Source of the DNA: Ustilaginoidea virens
Lineage: Eukaryota; Ascomycota; Sordariomycetes; Hypocreales; Clavicipitaceae
DNA length: 64,000 nt
Direction: 5' to 3'
Assembly (NCBI RefSeq): GCF_000687475.1
Contig: NC_057316.1
Coordinates: 7,192,001-7,256,000, forward strand
Part shown: in pieces, positions 47,158 to 58,999 of the stretch
How the letters are laid out: every line of letters begins with the position of its first letter
Position numbering within the stretch: the first letter of the stretch is position 1
Program-made: the position numbers and the translations under genes
Notes under the pieces: generated by a model
What the model saw: only the letters and a program-made list of their open reading frames with translations
What the model was told of the DNA's origin: nothing
Databases searched by the model: none

Positions 47158-49471
47158 ATGCCCTCGCTCCATCTGCCCGGCTGCGGCCTCCCCGTGCACC
47201 ATCTGCCATCCCGCCACTTCCCAGTCCTCATGGGGCTGGCGGAAACCGACTTCAAGGCCCTGACTCTCACCATCCGCGAGATTTGCCTCATGAGAGCCGT
47301 CGAGGAAATCACCAACAAGCCCGACTGGTGGGTCAAGGTCAAGCAGCCCGACGTTGCCGACAAGTGGAGGCTCGAAGCCCTGGCCATGGACTGGGCTGCC
47401 TATCACCGCTTCGCCGACTTTACGCCCGCAATGGCTGACGCCGTACGTCTTGCTTCCCACACCCCTCCCCTCCCCCCCGCCCCCTTTCTCCCTCTCCGTC
47501 GGCTGCCGAGCGTCGCAGAATCGGCCCGGACCAGATGGGGGAGTTCTCGGCATCCAGCTCACCCCCCTTTCCCCGCAGTGCATCGCCGAGCTCAAGCACA
47601 AGGCCGACCTGTACGAGAAGACGGGCCTGGTCCCCATCCTGGACTACTCCGCCGCCGTCATCAAGTCGGACAGCATTGTCCCCGACGGCCTCTGGCAGAG
47701 CCTCAGGCTAGCCGTCGCGCCGCTCGAGCAGGTGCCCGAGCTGGACAGGGACTGGCACCCGGGCAGCAGGCAAACGGTGCTCAACCTGGTCCACCCGTCC
47801 CTGTGGCCGCTCGTCTACGGCAGATCCAGGGTCCTCACCGACAGGCGGGTAGGCGTCGACGACGCGCTGCGCAGCTGCGGCACGGGAGCAGTCATTCCGG
47901 AGCCGGACGAGGCGCCCGAGGGCATGGCCCACTGCGTGTCCACCAGGTTTCAATGGCTTCCCTGCGACGTCCTGGTGCGCGAGGACGGGCGCGTCAAGGT
48001 GGAGAGCTACATCAACAACTTGCATCCGGTCAAGCACGCGGCTCTGTACCCCGTCATTGAGGAGTTTATCGAAAAATCGCTCCCTGCCTGGGACGTCTTG
48101 TATCGGTGGCCGGATGAGTTTGCCATGAGGCGGCTGTCGACGGAGCGCGCCAGAGTTCGCTGCAGAGCCAAGCAGACGTGCAGGAAATCCCACTACCCTT
48201 GCACGCCGAAAGCGAGGCCGACGAGGGATGATGAGCCGCGGCGACGGAAATGGGAGGATGGCTACAGCGACTCTGAGATTTCCGAGAGCGACGCGGACGA
48301 CGGGGACGACGAGGATGGCGAGGACGGCGAGGACGACGGGGACAGCGAGGACGGCAAGGGCGGCAAGGACGACGAGGACGACGAAGACGGCAAGGACGAG
48401 CAGGTTGTGCAACCGGAGACGGCAGCCAAAGCTCACCCCAGAAATCGGATCAAGGTCCTGGGCCATCTTGGCCTAAAGAGCCGAGATGAGTCCGAGTATG
48501 ATACGGAGCCGTCAGCCGATGAAGACCATCAGGACAATGACGTCGACGCTTCCGACGACGAACAGAACGGATCCGACGACTCGGACTCGGACGTAGAGCG
48601 CAACCCAAACCACATATCAGAGCGCGACGTTAAGCGTCGCGACTTTTGCTGGTTCAACAAGACTCACCCTGTCGTTGCGCCCGAGCCGCAAAAGCAGTGT
48701 CCAGTCCGGCTGCGAGCCGACCACGTCCCAACCTCGGACTTCTTCTCCTTCATCCCCCAGCAGGCCGAGGGCTTGCCACCCCGCACCCGTCGTCTCCAGG
48801 TCATCGTCAAGCTCGCCAGCATCCATCTCACGCCGGAAAAGCCCGCCTACGACGGCGGGTCGTGGCACGTGGAAGGCCAGCTCAACGAGCACATCTGCTC
48901 GACCGCCCTGTTCTACTACGACAGCCAAAACGTCACAGAGAGCCGCCTCGACTTCCGCACAATGGCCAACCGCGACCAGCTGGACGAGTACCCGGCCCTG
49001 GCCTACGAGCAGTACGACTGGCGCACCATCCGGCGCCTCTTTGCCATCGAGTCGCCGGGCGGGGGCTCGACCGTCCAGGAGATTGGCAGCGTCCTGACCC
49101 GCGAGCGCCGAGCCGTCTTCTTCCCCAACGTCTTCCAGCACCACGTGAGCCCGTTCAGGCTCGACGACCCCACGCGGGAGGGCCACAGGAAGATCCTCGC
49201 CCTGTTCCTGGTCGACCCCGCCGTTCGGGTCATTTCCACGGCCAACGTGCCGCCGCAGCGGAGGGACTGGTGGCTTGACCAGCTGGACTTGGGCGAGGGG
49301 AGGCTGCCGCCGGAGCTGGCGGACATGGTGTTGAGGAATGTCGATGATTTCCCGATGGGTGAGCCCGAGGCGAGGGCGTATCGCGCGGAGCTCATGGCGG
49401 AGAGGTCGGCCAACGAGTGGAGGGCGGCGGACAAGATGAGGGCGGTTGAGTGGAATTTCTGCGAGCATTGA
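47158..49471 (+). CDS. DUF4246 family protein with long acidic insertion
   Basis: Inferred exons are 47158-47442 and 47579-49471, giving 725 residues. The N-terminal part (MPSLHLPGCGLPVHHLP, then MRAVEEITNKPDWWVK) and the C-terminal core match the fungal/bacterial DUF4246 family: VIVKLASIHLTPEKPAYDG, GSWHVEGQLNEHICSTALFY (about 522-541), FFPNVFQHHVSPF (about 609-621) and GHRKILALFLVDP (about 630-642). His524, an acidic partner and the later His, followed by an Arg, resemble an Fe(II)/2-oxoglutarate facial triad, so an oxygenase fold is suspected; no activity is known to me. Residues about 325-440 are almost entirely Asp, Glu, Gly, Ser and Lys and look disordered. Few homologues I know of have an insert this acidic. 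The frame is open throughout, so it appears intact. Confidence 0.9.
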
Positions 49472-52400
49472 CGGGGCGGCGGGACGGAAACAGGCGAACG
49501 GCGGATCGCCTTGTCCAGCAGATCCGCCGCCGCAAAAGCGTCTTCAACAGCGAACAGCCTCGGTCAATTGCCGCTGGGCATCGCGCAACCGGCCGCCGAG
49601 ACACAGTGGGCAAGCGGTTCACCGTAGCATTTCCGGGGGGCCTGCATAGGTGCCGCCAACAGGGAGAGCGAACAACTTTGCCACATGACTCCTTGGTAGG
49701 TGTTGAGGGCCATGTTCATAAGCTCTGCTTGAAGCTCTGTTTGAGCAGCCTTTGACTAGCCGAGCTGTTTGCGAGCCGGCCCTATGAGTCACGTAGCAGC
49801 CTCACGTATCAGGCACAGCGTCTGCTATATAGAGAGTCATTCCCTGCCCCTCTTCTAGATGGCTACGGTCATCGTCTTCCTTTTACAGCATCATTGCCGC
49901 TGCTGCATTTCGCATTAGGCCCGCGTAAGGATGTAATGACTGTGACGTGGCCATCGCCGCGTCATCAGCTCAAGCTATCAAGTCGGCTCGCAAACAGACC
50001 GGTCCTCAATTTCCATCCGCGAAAGCACACGCTTTCCTCCAAGACTCGTTCCAGTTTAATTCTCCTGGTGGTCGGTCGCCCAGATGAGAGCCAGACATGT
50101 TGATATATCTTGTTCATTCACATCATTTTGTAGGCGGTGAGGAAATGCTATCATAGGTATCTTGTGGTACGGCCTAGTTGCTCCGGAAAACGCGCCGCGC
50201 TTTAGCGAGGCCCCCTGATATTCGGCAATGGCGCATGCTCACCCCGGGGAGGTGGCCTCGCTCCCCGACGGCAAGCTTGGGCTGGCTGTTTCCGGCTGTT
50301 TCCGGCTGCTTCCCAATGGGTCGTGACAAATCCTGCGGTCAACCTAGCTGGTCTCGATTCGCACGCGATCAGTAATGGCTTCAGGGCAAGACGTGGCAGT
50401 TCCTACAGAAGTCGTCCGAATCGACAACGAGGGATCGGGTGATTGCTGCCTGGTATGTTCCGCACGTATTCCTTGGACCAGCGGTTTCGACGTCTCGTCC
50501 TCTTACAAGGCACGCAAGATCAAGCTGCACGTATGGCAGGGCGGTTTTTTCAAATGCGGCCGAGGCGGCGACGCGGAGGGTGCACGCGCATCTCGAGCGA
50601 CGGAATCCCGACTTGGTCGCGCGGGAGGCTTGGTGTCGGAGACGCCGCGAATCAGGACGCCTGGCGGTTTTTTTTCTTTGCTGGCAAGCGGCGCTGTTTG
50701 GCCTGCCGGCGGCATCTTGGCATCTGCCTTGTAAACTTGCAAAGCATGGCCGTGATCATCTCGATCCTGTTGCGCATGCCGAGATGAGCGGGACGAGGGA
50801 GACTCGGAACTTTGCGGTATTCCTCTAGCGTGAGTCAAGGGCCTCGAGGCAAGGCAGCTCCCGCCGATGGGACCAGCTGCGTCAGGGCACCCCCCGGGGG
50901 GGGGGGGGGGGGGGAGTAGCGATTTCACATGTGGCGAAGCGGGACGATTTGTAATATGTATGACGAAATATGCCGAAATAGGAGGCTGAATGATACTTGA
51001 TAATTTTCTCCTGATAAGCATTTGAGCTTTTACGCAGGCGGCTGAATATCCAACATTAGCTCCACCTGATAACTCGATCTGATCTGATGAAAGCGGGTTT
51101 CCTTCCACAAGCCCCCGGCCATGCCGTTGGCGCGACACTCGCAGAAGCAGGAATTGCGAAATAACACGTTGGATGGCTGTCATCACTACGGCGAGACATA
51201 GCCGTCAAGTACCGAACGAACTGGCGAAGCCGATCACATGCTGGGGTCTTGCAGCTGGATGGAGCAGAAACCCGTTCGAGTGCGTAAAGATGCCGGGAAG
51301 GATTTTTCGAACATGCAGGGAACGCTACCGCCTATGGAACTTGTACCGCCGCATGCATTTTTCTATTAGCGACGTGACCCTCCTTGTCTTTACTGCTGCG
51401 AACCTTCTGAAGGTGCGCATATGTGGAGGGAAGTCGCGATATAATTAATGCCGCCCTTGACAATGTGTTCTACAAAGGCCTATACTGTGCCCGTTCATTC
51501 CAAGTGCTGGCTAGAGTCTTCCTGCGGATTTACCTGCGAGAATAAGGGACTTGCCCCTGGGCCACGATTGGGCGTAACGTGAGGCACTAGTAGTGGTGGT
51601 GTATTAAATGGTTGGTTTGTATTGAGCCATATGAGCGGATGCAGCCGGCCAAGGTGCACTTGATGAGGCTATTGATGTTGCTGTTTGATGATGCTGTGAT
51701 TGCTGTGATGCTCCGTAGAAGGAAGAAAAATGCGGGTATGTATACAGCTGCTTGTAGAAAAACGTGTGCGAAGGCACCAGTTTCATAGGCGTATCGTTTC
51801 CCTGCATGTTGGTAAAAGCCTTCCAAAGGGACACGGGCCTTGAATCTGCCCAGCCATGTCGTACGCTAGGTCGGATTGAAGTCTTGCTCTTTTGGGAAAA
51901 TATAGTCAAGCGTGGCGATGAAGAGAAACAGCAAGGTCTACCGAGCACAACACCGAGCACATGCACAACCACGAAAACTACTAGTTGCGAGATGGCGGCA
52001 CATGCGCATGGCATGAGCCCCTGAAGGCCTCGAGCAGTTCCGATCGATCTCAGGTGGCACCCTTTCGCCCCCTTGGCATGTCGGAGCTATCGGCTCCTTA
52101 GTCCTGTCAGGCTCCTTCCCTCACCGGGTGAGTTTAGTGGTTTCGTCGTCCCACCAGACACTATTGCCTTGGGCTGCGCGCGAGGCCAGCTCTGATTGGG
52201 CGGCTGCGAGCCATTCGAGTCAGTTCAGCCGCCAAGGCAAGCCCCCTATACCGGGGGGGGGGGGGGGGGTATCCAGTACCTAAATCTACTCCTGCTCCGT
52301 ACCTCGTGCATACTATATCGACGGTGTCCACTCTCCGCACTGGGGATTCGCCTTGCACTGCGCATGGGATAATCACATGCCTCTACAAATTGCAGCGCAT

Positions 52401-53409
52401 TATAAGCTATGCGGCGCAGCAATCAATAAGAAGACGCTGCTCAGTTCTGAAAATTCTAAAAAATCACTTCTCCCGGGTTGCCCGGGGGCTTCGCAACGCT
52501 ACTTTGCAACGACGGTCCCGCAACTTGTGCCAGGTGCTGCGCGCTGCGCTTCGCTTGGCATGTACTCCGTACCAGGTAGGAGGTAGGTAGGCCTACGGGC
52601 GCCCCAAGCCAATCTGGCTCTGCCGTTAACGCCTCGGGCCAGAGGCGTGGATCCAGTGACCAGTCGCATCCGCGCGCAACTGCGTGCCCCCCTCCCCCCT
52701 GCTGCCAGCTGGCAGGTGAAGCTATTGACATTGTAAAAAAAAAAAAAAAAAGGAAAAGCCGGGGATGGAAAAGAAAAGAATCTTCTTTTTCCCTCTTCCT
52801 CTTCCCCCTTCCTTCTACCTTGCCTGCCCTCCCGCCCGTTCCGCGTAATGATCATCAACTACTCGGGACCAAACAACATCTCTGCAACCTGTCAAAAGCC
52901 GTCGTTCCAGGGAACCAGGGCGCAAATTAACGTGGCGCTGATGCTTGATCCCGGCCGCACTAAAGCTGGGATGCAACCTTCTTCAAGCCACGAATGACAG
53001 GTCCTGTGTGCCTCAGCTCTTGCTGGCGGGGACGGCGGCGCACGGCTCCTCAGGTTGTATCACGCATCTGCTACCGGCCCGCGACAAGACACCGTGCCGT
53101 CCATACGAGTCTCGCAGGGGATGGAGGGTGGCCGTGAAAATAATATTGACCGGCTTGCAGAAAAACCACGATGCAACAGGGGATTTGGAAAAGGTACCGA
53201 GTAAAGTCCCCTTCTGCCTACCTAGGTAGCTCTATTAAAATCGCTGGCTAACCAGTCTCAGTCCCCCTTTTTTCCTTCCTCCCCCCTGGCCCCCCGACAT
53301 CATGCAGGTCAATGTCGACTCGGTTTTCGAATATAGATACATGGACCTCTTGGGCATCTTCTTTTCAACTTGCTGATTCTTGCCACTTTCGCCAGCTCAG
53401 CTCGCCATC
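49472..53409. other. Gene-poor region (3.9 kb)
   Basis: No recognisable gene is present. Visible items are a G-run of about 17 bases (50892-50914), a G-run of about 18 bases (52252-52270), one GTACTCCGTAC copy (52562-52572), TAGGT/ACCTA strings (52575-52592 and 53215-53230), and an A-run (52733-52752). The open frame at about 50375-50830 has no recognisable protein features. The last 150 bp form the probable 5' leader of the RGS-LOV gene. Confidence 0.45.
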
Positions 53410-55713
53410 ATGCATCCGCAACTCTTGTTCCGCCCCAGACAGCCCGCTTCCCCTGCTGCTGCTGCTGCTGCTGCTGCTCCTTCTCCTCCTCCTCCTTCTT
53501 CTTCTCCTTCTCCTGCTTCGTCTCCTGCTCCTGCGCCTGACGTTCCTCGCTCTGTAATTCGACATGGTCCACTGTTCGAGGATCGCGGCATGCGGAGCCC
53601 CGGTAGTGACAACGACAGGTAAAGTAAACCGAATATTACGACGAAATGTTTGGTCTCGGAACGGCTCCCCTCCCTCTTCCCCGCCTGCTAACCCGCGTGG
53701 CACTAGCACCGGTAAACCGTCGTTAAACTTTGATGGCTTCGACTACATGACCCCTGGCCCGGCAGAAGCTCCGTTATCGCCCCTCGGCGCGACGGTGCCA
53801 AGCATCCGCTCAAAAGGCTCCAACGCCTCCCTCGTCGAGTCGTCCACTGACTCCATGGAAACGACCGCCACGTCACTCTTGCCGGCTCTGCAGTCCAAGG
53901 GAGACGTTGGCGATGACCTTTTGCGGCCGCTGCCGGACCATGAGCTCGACCCCGGCAGCTTTGACATCATCTGCCCGAGCCTCGACCAAGGCCCCGGCTA
54001 CTCCCTCGCCAGGCGATCCGAGCTTCTCTTCTCGGAAAAGCACATGGCCGTCATACTGGGCGATTCGCGCATCCTGGGCCAGTTTACCAAGTTCCTCGCC
54101 ACCGTGCGACCGGCTTCGCTACCCCTCCTTACATACTACCTCGATTCCGAAAAGGCCATCAGGGCCATCAAGTACGCCAACTCCGTGACGGCGTCGTTGA
54201 CCAACCTGCCCAAGCACGCCTTTACCGCCGACCACGTCCACGATACCGTCAACCAGGAGCTTCAGTCCAAACGCGATGCCGCCTTCCAGGCATTGACGAG
54301 GGACGAGCTGCCCATGTTCATCACCCACGCGTGGATTCGCATCGTCAGCGTCTCCATCAGGCGAAGAATAATGGGCACCTTGCCATCGTATCTGAGGGAG
54401 GCATCCGAGGGTCTGGCAGAGGTGTTTTGTCTCACGGATCCCTCCAGACACGATAACCCCATTATTCTCGCCTCGAGCGGTACGTTGTCTCTTAGCTTGT
54501 TCATCCTTCTTCTTCCCGTCCTCCCTCTGCATCAACTTACGAAGCCGGGGTCATAGAGTTCCACCGCACAACTCAATACGGCTTAAACGACGTCATAGGC
54601 CGCAACTGCCGCTTCTTGCAAGGCCCTGCGACGAATCCATTCAGCGTCAAACGAATACGGGACAGCCTCGCCGCGGGCAAGGAGCACTTTGAAACCTTCC
54701 TCAATTACCGCCGCGACGGGTCTCCCTTTATGAACCTCCTCCTCTGCGCACCGCTCATCGACTCGAGGGGCACGGTCCGGTACTTCCTCGGCGCGCAGGT
54801 CGACGTGTCGGGGCTGGCCAAGGAGTGCGCCGAGCTGGACGGCCTCCAGCGACTCGTCCAGGACGAGGAGGACGAGAAAAACGCCGCCAGGACGGGCGAA
54901 GCCGGAGTCAGGTGGGGGGAGGAGCAGCAGCAGCAGCAGCAGACGCCGCCGCCGCCGCCGCCGCCCAAGTCCTCAACGAGCGCTTGCCGCGACCTAAGTG
55001 AAATGTTTAACCGCCACGAGGTCGAGACTGTCCGATGCTACGGCGGCGCCATGCGCCAGCTGCGAAACGACGACCTGTTCTCGCACGGTGGGGGCTGGAG
55101 TAACGCGCCGTACCTGGTCATCGACGACGGGCCTTCGCCTACGGAGTCGCTGAGGGCAGACATGGTGCCGGAGCTCCCGCCCCGAAGGGATCGGCCGCTG
55201 CAGCCGCCCGCCCAGGCCCTCAACGGACGCTTGGCAGGAATCTACCAGCACTATCTGCTCGTGCGGCCGGCCCCCAGCTTCCAGATCCTGTTTGCCTCCC
55301 CCACCCTGCGCGTGCCGGGCATACTGCAAAGCCCGTTCCTCTCGCGCATCGGCGGATCCGGTCGCGTGCGCGACCAGATCGCCCAGGCTTTCGCCGAAGG
55401 CAGAGGCGTCACGGCAAAGATACGCTGGCTCTCCACGTCTCGCCGGCACGCACACGTGTCGGAGCGGGGCAGGCCGCGCTGGCTGCACTGCACGCCGATG
55501 CGCGGCGTCAACGGCGTGATTGGCCTGTGGATGATTGTCATTGTGGACGACGAAGCGTCCGAGGGGGATGCGGGCGGCAACCTGGCGGATCTGGCACCGC
55601 CTCAGGAGAAGCGCAGGCCGGCGGCCCTGCGGATGGCGCCGCCGATTGAGGCGCAGCGGAAGCCGACGTCGTACATTACGGACGACGGGGCGCAGCCGAC
55701 CTGGGAGGGTTGA
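53410..55713 (+). CDS. RGS-LOV blue-light photoreceptor candidate
   Basis: Inferred exons are 53410-53618, 53707-54479 and 54557-55713, giving 712 residues. The N-terminus is low complexity (Ala/Pro/Ser). Residues about 175-290 look like an RGS-type helical domain (LLFSEKHMAVILGD, then LLTYYLDSEKAIRAIKYAN). A LOV/PAS domain follows (about 300-410) with the flavin-adduct Cys345 in GRNCRFLQG, the flavin-contact Asn pair in NYRRDGSPFMN, and the Gln in FLGAQVDV, so it should bind FMN and be photoactive. The C-terminal part (about 480-665) contains a second PAS-like fold (HYLLVRPAPSFQILF through GLWMIVIVDDE). This order resembles the described fungal RGS-LOV (BcLOV4-type) proteins, which bind membrane lipids on illumination. 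A poly-Gln/poly-Pro tract lies between LOV and the C-terminal part. The intron 1 branch point GCTAAC is clear. Confidence 0.85.
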
Positions 55714-56428
55714 CGCGAAGGTGCCTGTTTTTTTCTTTCTTCTATTTTGCGCGTGTTGCAGGTATCGGGAAAAAGCAAAGTCGGGAAAAATCATGATTCG
55801 GGTGTTGCATAGCAAGGTGGCGGCGGCGGGCGGCGGCGCTCTTTTGTTGTGTGCTTGTGTGGGTGGACATTCCAAGCAGCGATGTTGCATGTCGGGGCTG
55901 CGCGCGCGACTCGCATTCTCTTTTGTTGCACTGTGGCGTTGGTCTCTCGCCGTCTTTTCGTTCGTGTCTGGTATTAAAACGCTACGGGAGGGTTGTAAAT
56001 ACCGGCGCCGCTGGCTAATTTCCTATGTACCGGTGGATGTCTGGTCTGGTCCGTCGCATCGCCAGATTCCCCCTTGAAACTGCCGTCGGGTGTAGATATG
56101 AGGACTGGTTTTTCTTGCATCTGAACATGCATGACCCGCAGTCAAGCAGGGACACCCCTTGCAGCGTACCGAACGGCATGGGCTGCAGCATGTGATGAGC
56201 AAATGATGCTTGGTCTCTGGGTGACTAGGCTGCAGGTCCGGCGAGGCCAGACGCGGGTTTGATTTTGCCCGGTCATCCAGCTCCCGCGAGGACCATGAGG
56301 TAGGCTGCCTCCCGTTGGGCAGAAGAGCGTCGTCGTCGTCGTCGTCGTCGTCGCTTTGATTTCCTCGGGTTTTTCGGCGGGGGGTTCCACGTCCCAGGAG
56401 AAGAATGCGGCGGAATTCCCGTTGGGTG

Positions 56429-57289
56429 GAAGAGCATTTTTATCAGTTTATACTAAGGAGCAGAATATAATAGATTCCTATTAGAGAGAAGGGCATTATT
56501 ATCAGTGTCTACTAAAGAGCAGAATATAACAGATTTCTATTAAACAGAAGAGCGTTGTTTTAAGTTTCTACCGAGGAGCAGAATATAATAGATTCCTATT
56601 ACATAGCCGTCGCAATTACCCCTTCAGTGGGGCATTACGACCGTTGCGGCCCCGCTTTTCCCTGCGCCCTGATAGGGCGCACAGGCGGACCGCAGAGCCC
56701 CCCGCAGAGCCGCACCACCACACGTGACCGCGGCGCACACACAAAAGGCCGCATCGTCGAATTCCCCCTTTACTGCCCCTTTTTCCTACTTTCTAGATAG
56801 TCATTAGCAAAGTAATAGAATCCTTTGCTTGGTGATCACCCGATACCTCAGTACCACGCGCGCACCCTGCGTATAGTTGAGTATATATATATATATAATA
56901 CACTAGCTAGTATACTTAGGTGGCCCTATCTATACTAGTGTCTAGTACCTCTATACTAATTTATATGGGAAACCCGAGGACCGGGAGAAAAACCCATATA
57001 CGATCGTATAGTTGGGTATACCTTGATGCCATTCCAATAATTCCCATTAGATAGAAGAGCATTATCATTAGTTTCTGCCGAGGAGCAGAATATAACAGGT
57101 TTCTATTAGATAGAAGAGCATTATTATTAGTTTCTACTAAGGAGCAAAATATAATAGATTCCTATTACATAGAAGAGCGTTATTATCAGTTTCCACTAAG
57201 GAGCAGAATGTGATGGATTCCCGTTGGAGTGAAGAGCATTATCGTCAGCTTACACCGAGGAGCAGAATGTGATAGCTTCCCGAGGGGGG
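56429..57289 (+). repeat. 59-bp minisatellite in two blocks
   Basis: Units starting GAAGAGCATT or GAAGAGCGTT and containing GGAGCAGAATATAATAGATT begin at 56429, 56488 and 56547 (block one) and at 57054, 57113, 57172 and 57231 (block two), each exactly 59 bp apart. A more GC-rich partial unit with an expanded CGT tract precedes block one near 56315. The later units in block two are more GC-rich (AATGTGATGG), so the centre seems more mutated than the edges. Confidence 0.9.
56606..57037. mobile_element. Insertion within the minisatellite; includes copy B of the dispersed element
   Basis: About 430 bp separate the two repeat blocks. The first 225 bp share ordered blocks with 6125-6320, including the CGACCG, CGGCCCC and CTTTTCCCTG strings. 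The remainder is AT-rich, with a TATATATATATA run and CTAGCTAG/CTATACTAG strings. The flanks TTCCTATTACATAG and TTCCCATTAGATAG look like a target duplication but could simply be neighbouring repeat units. No coding capacity is present. Confidence 0.5.
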
Positions 57290-57708
57290 TAAAAGATACC
57301 CGTCATTATCGGGTCAGCACTACGCAGCGCGGGAGGCGCTCCGTGTCTCGCCCCGATGGCGAAAATGGGCTTGCTCATTTGCAGCTGGTAATGGTTATGC
57401 CAAGACTGGCAACCCAGCACGTCCTGATCAAGCAACGCAGCTGCGAGTATCGATCCAACCGGATTGATTTTTGACTGCTAGCTTGAAACCGAGAAAGCAG
57501 CGTACGGCCTATAGGAGACTCTGCACAGCAGAGACTCAACTTGCCGGCATGATCAAAGGCACAGCCAGACCACGCCCCGACGAAAGCAGAAATTCAAAAA
57601 AAAAAAAAAAAATCAAAGAATAAATAAGTAAAAAAGTACATAAAACAAACAAACACACCCACACACACACAACAGTCCGCGCAATGCCGCCAGACTGGCA
57701 GCCCAGCG

Positions 57709-58999
57709 CTACGAGGAGCTCAGGTCCACCGCCCTCGTGAAACGCGTGGACGGCGCGGCGTTGGGCTCGAAATCCGGCAGCCCCAGGTCCGGAAACACCT
57801 TCTGGACCTTGCGCGCCAGGTACTGCGCCCACGTGCCGCGGACGTCGCGGAACGTCGTGGCAGCCCACCGCTGCTCCGCGCGCTGCCTTTCCTCGTCAGA
57901 CAGCGGAGGCAGGTGGTCCAGCGGCAGACGCTGCATGTCGGCGCCCCAGGAGAAGTCGAAGAAGAGGGGAAACGACAGGCGAGGCGGAGACCCGGGCGGT
58001 GGCCGGCGGACCCTGTGGGGACGAGACGGGTACCGACCCCCGGTGAGCTGGTCAAACATGTCGCCGACTGGGCCCGGGGTCAGTAAGGCAGAGCATTCGG
58101 CGGGGAAAGAGGGGGTGGCAGGGGGTGGCAGGGGGTGGCAAGGGGGAAGACTTGCCGTTGACTATGAACGTGTCGGGGATGACCGGCACATCCACCCACC
58201 GGTCCGAGGGGGAGAGAATCTATCGACCCCCGTTAGCAGACAAAATCGGGCAGGTCGGTTGGGCAAACTGACCTGAAGGCCGGGCGCGTCGGCCATTAGG
58301 ATGGTGAGGAAGCCAAAGTCTAGCGCAGGCAGTTGCTTAGTTTGCAGTTGGTTGTTGTCGGCGGTGCGAAGAGGCAGTCCCCTTACCAGTGTGCTGGCCG
58401 ATGCCGTAGCTCTCGTCAACTGGCTCGTGCTCCCTGGCGGCCGCGTAGCTGAAGCAGCGGAAGAGGACGATGGGCTCCGGTTCCAGCAGCCGTCGACGGA
58501 GCTCCGCGCTCCCCAGGCCCAGGGCGGCGGAGAACATGTCGGCCAGCGTATTGGCCAGCTCCGTCACCTGGGCGAGGTAGTCGAGCACGGCGGGGCGCAT
58601 CTGCGGGAGCGCCTCGTCCGGGAACTGGTTCTTGCCGTGCAGTGGCATCCCGAAGAGCGGGTGGGAGTCGGCGTGCTCGGGGCCGACGTACAGGCCCTCC
58701 TTCCAGTCGAGACGGCCGTGCGTGTGCTCGCCCCCCAGGGGCATGTAGCCGCGCCAGGCGGGGCCTCCGGCGCGCACGTCCAGGGCCAGCTTGTCCTCCT
58801 CGGGGAGGGCGAAGAAGGCGCGCGAGGCAGCCACGAGGGCCGCCTGGGAGGCGGGCCGCACGGGCGTGTTGGCCAGGAGGAAGAAGCCCCATTGGGAGGC
58901 GGCCTGGTGGAGGAGCTGCGCGGCACGCTGGGACGCGGGCGATGCGGGCGCCGAGGCGGCGTAGGCGGACAAGTCGACGACGGGGATCTGCTCTGCCAT
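57709..58999 (-). CDS. Non-haem Fe(II)/2-oxoglutarate-dependent oxygenase (isopenicillin N synthase-like)
   Basis: Inferred exons on the minus strand are 58999-58387, 58319-58273, 58219-58156 and 58067-57709, giving 360 residues, normal for the family. The N-terminal DIOX_N-like part has IPVVDLSAYA, WGFFLLANTPV and RGYMPLGGE. The catalytic C-terminal part shows the metal triad His203 and Asp205 in GQHTDFGFLTIL, formed across intron 1, and His259 in RPHRV, with 2OG-binding Arg271 and Ser273 in RLSFPLFF. All key residues are intact. Intron 3 (58155-58068) has a GC donor, needed to restore the VNVGDMFDQLTGG string. The substrate is unknown; it stands alone, not beside biosynthetic genes. It should act in the cytosol. 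Confidence 0.92.
58068..58155 (-). other. GC-AG intron in the 2OG oxygenase gene
   Basis: The minus-strand donor reads AACG/GCAAGT and the acceptor CCCAG/TCGGCG. With GC the product reads FIVNVGDMFDQL in phase. The GT four bases downstream shifts the frame. Confidence 0.8.

Larger units (their letters stand above)
55714..57708. other. Repeat-bearing intergenic region
   Basis: No gene is supported. It contains a CGT microsatellite (about 56327-56353), two arrays of a 59-bp unit and an AT-rich insertion between them. Composition drops sharply in GC from about 56430 to 57240 relative to flanks, and TATA/CTAG-rich strings near 56880-56960 are consistent with repeat-induced point mutation. Confidence 0.6.

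Noticed and set aside
50375..50830. Possible small gene or relic with overlapping open frames
   Set aside because: No recognisable motif, no convincing splice pattern and biased composition.
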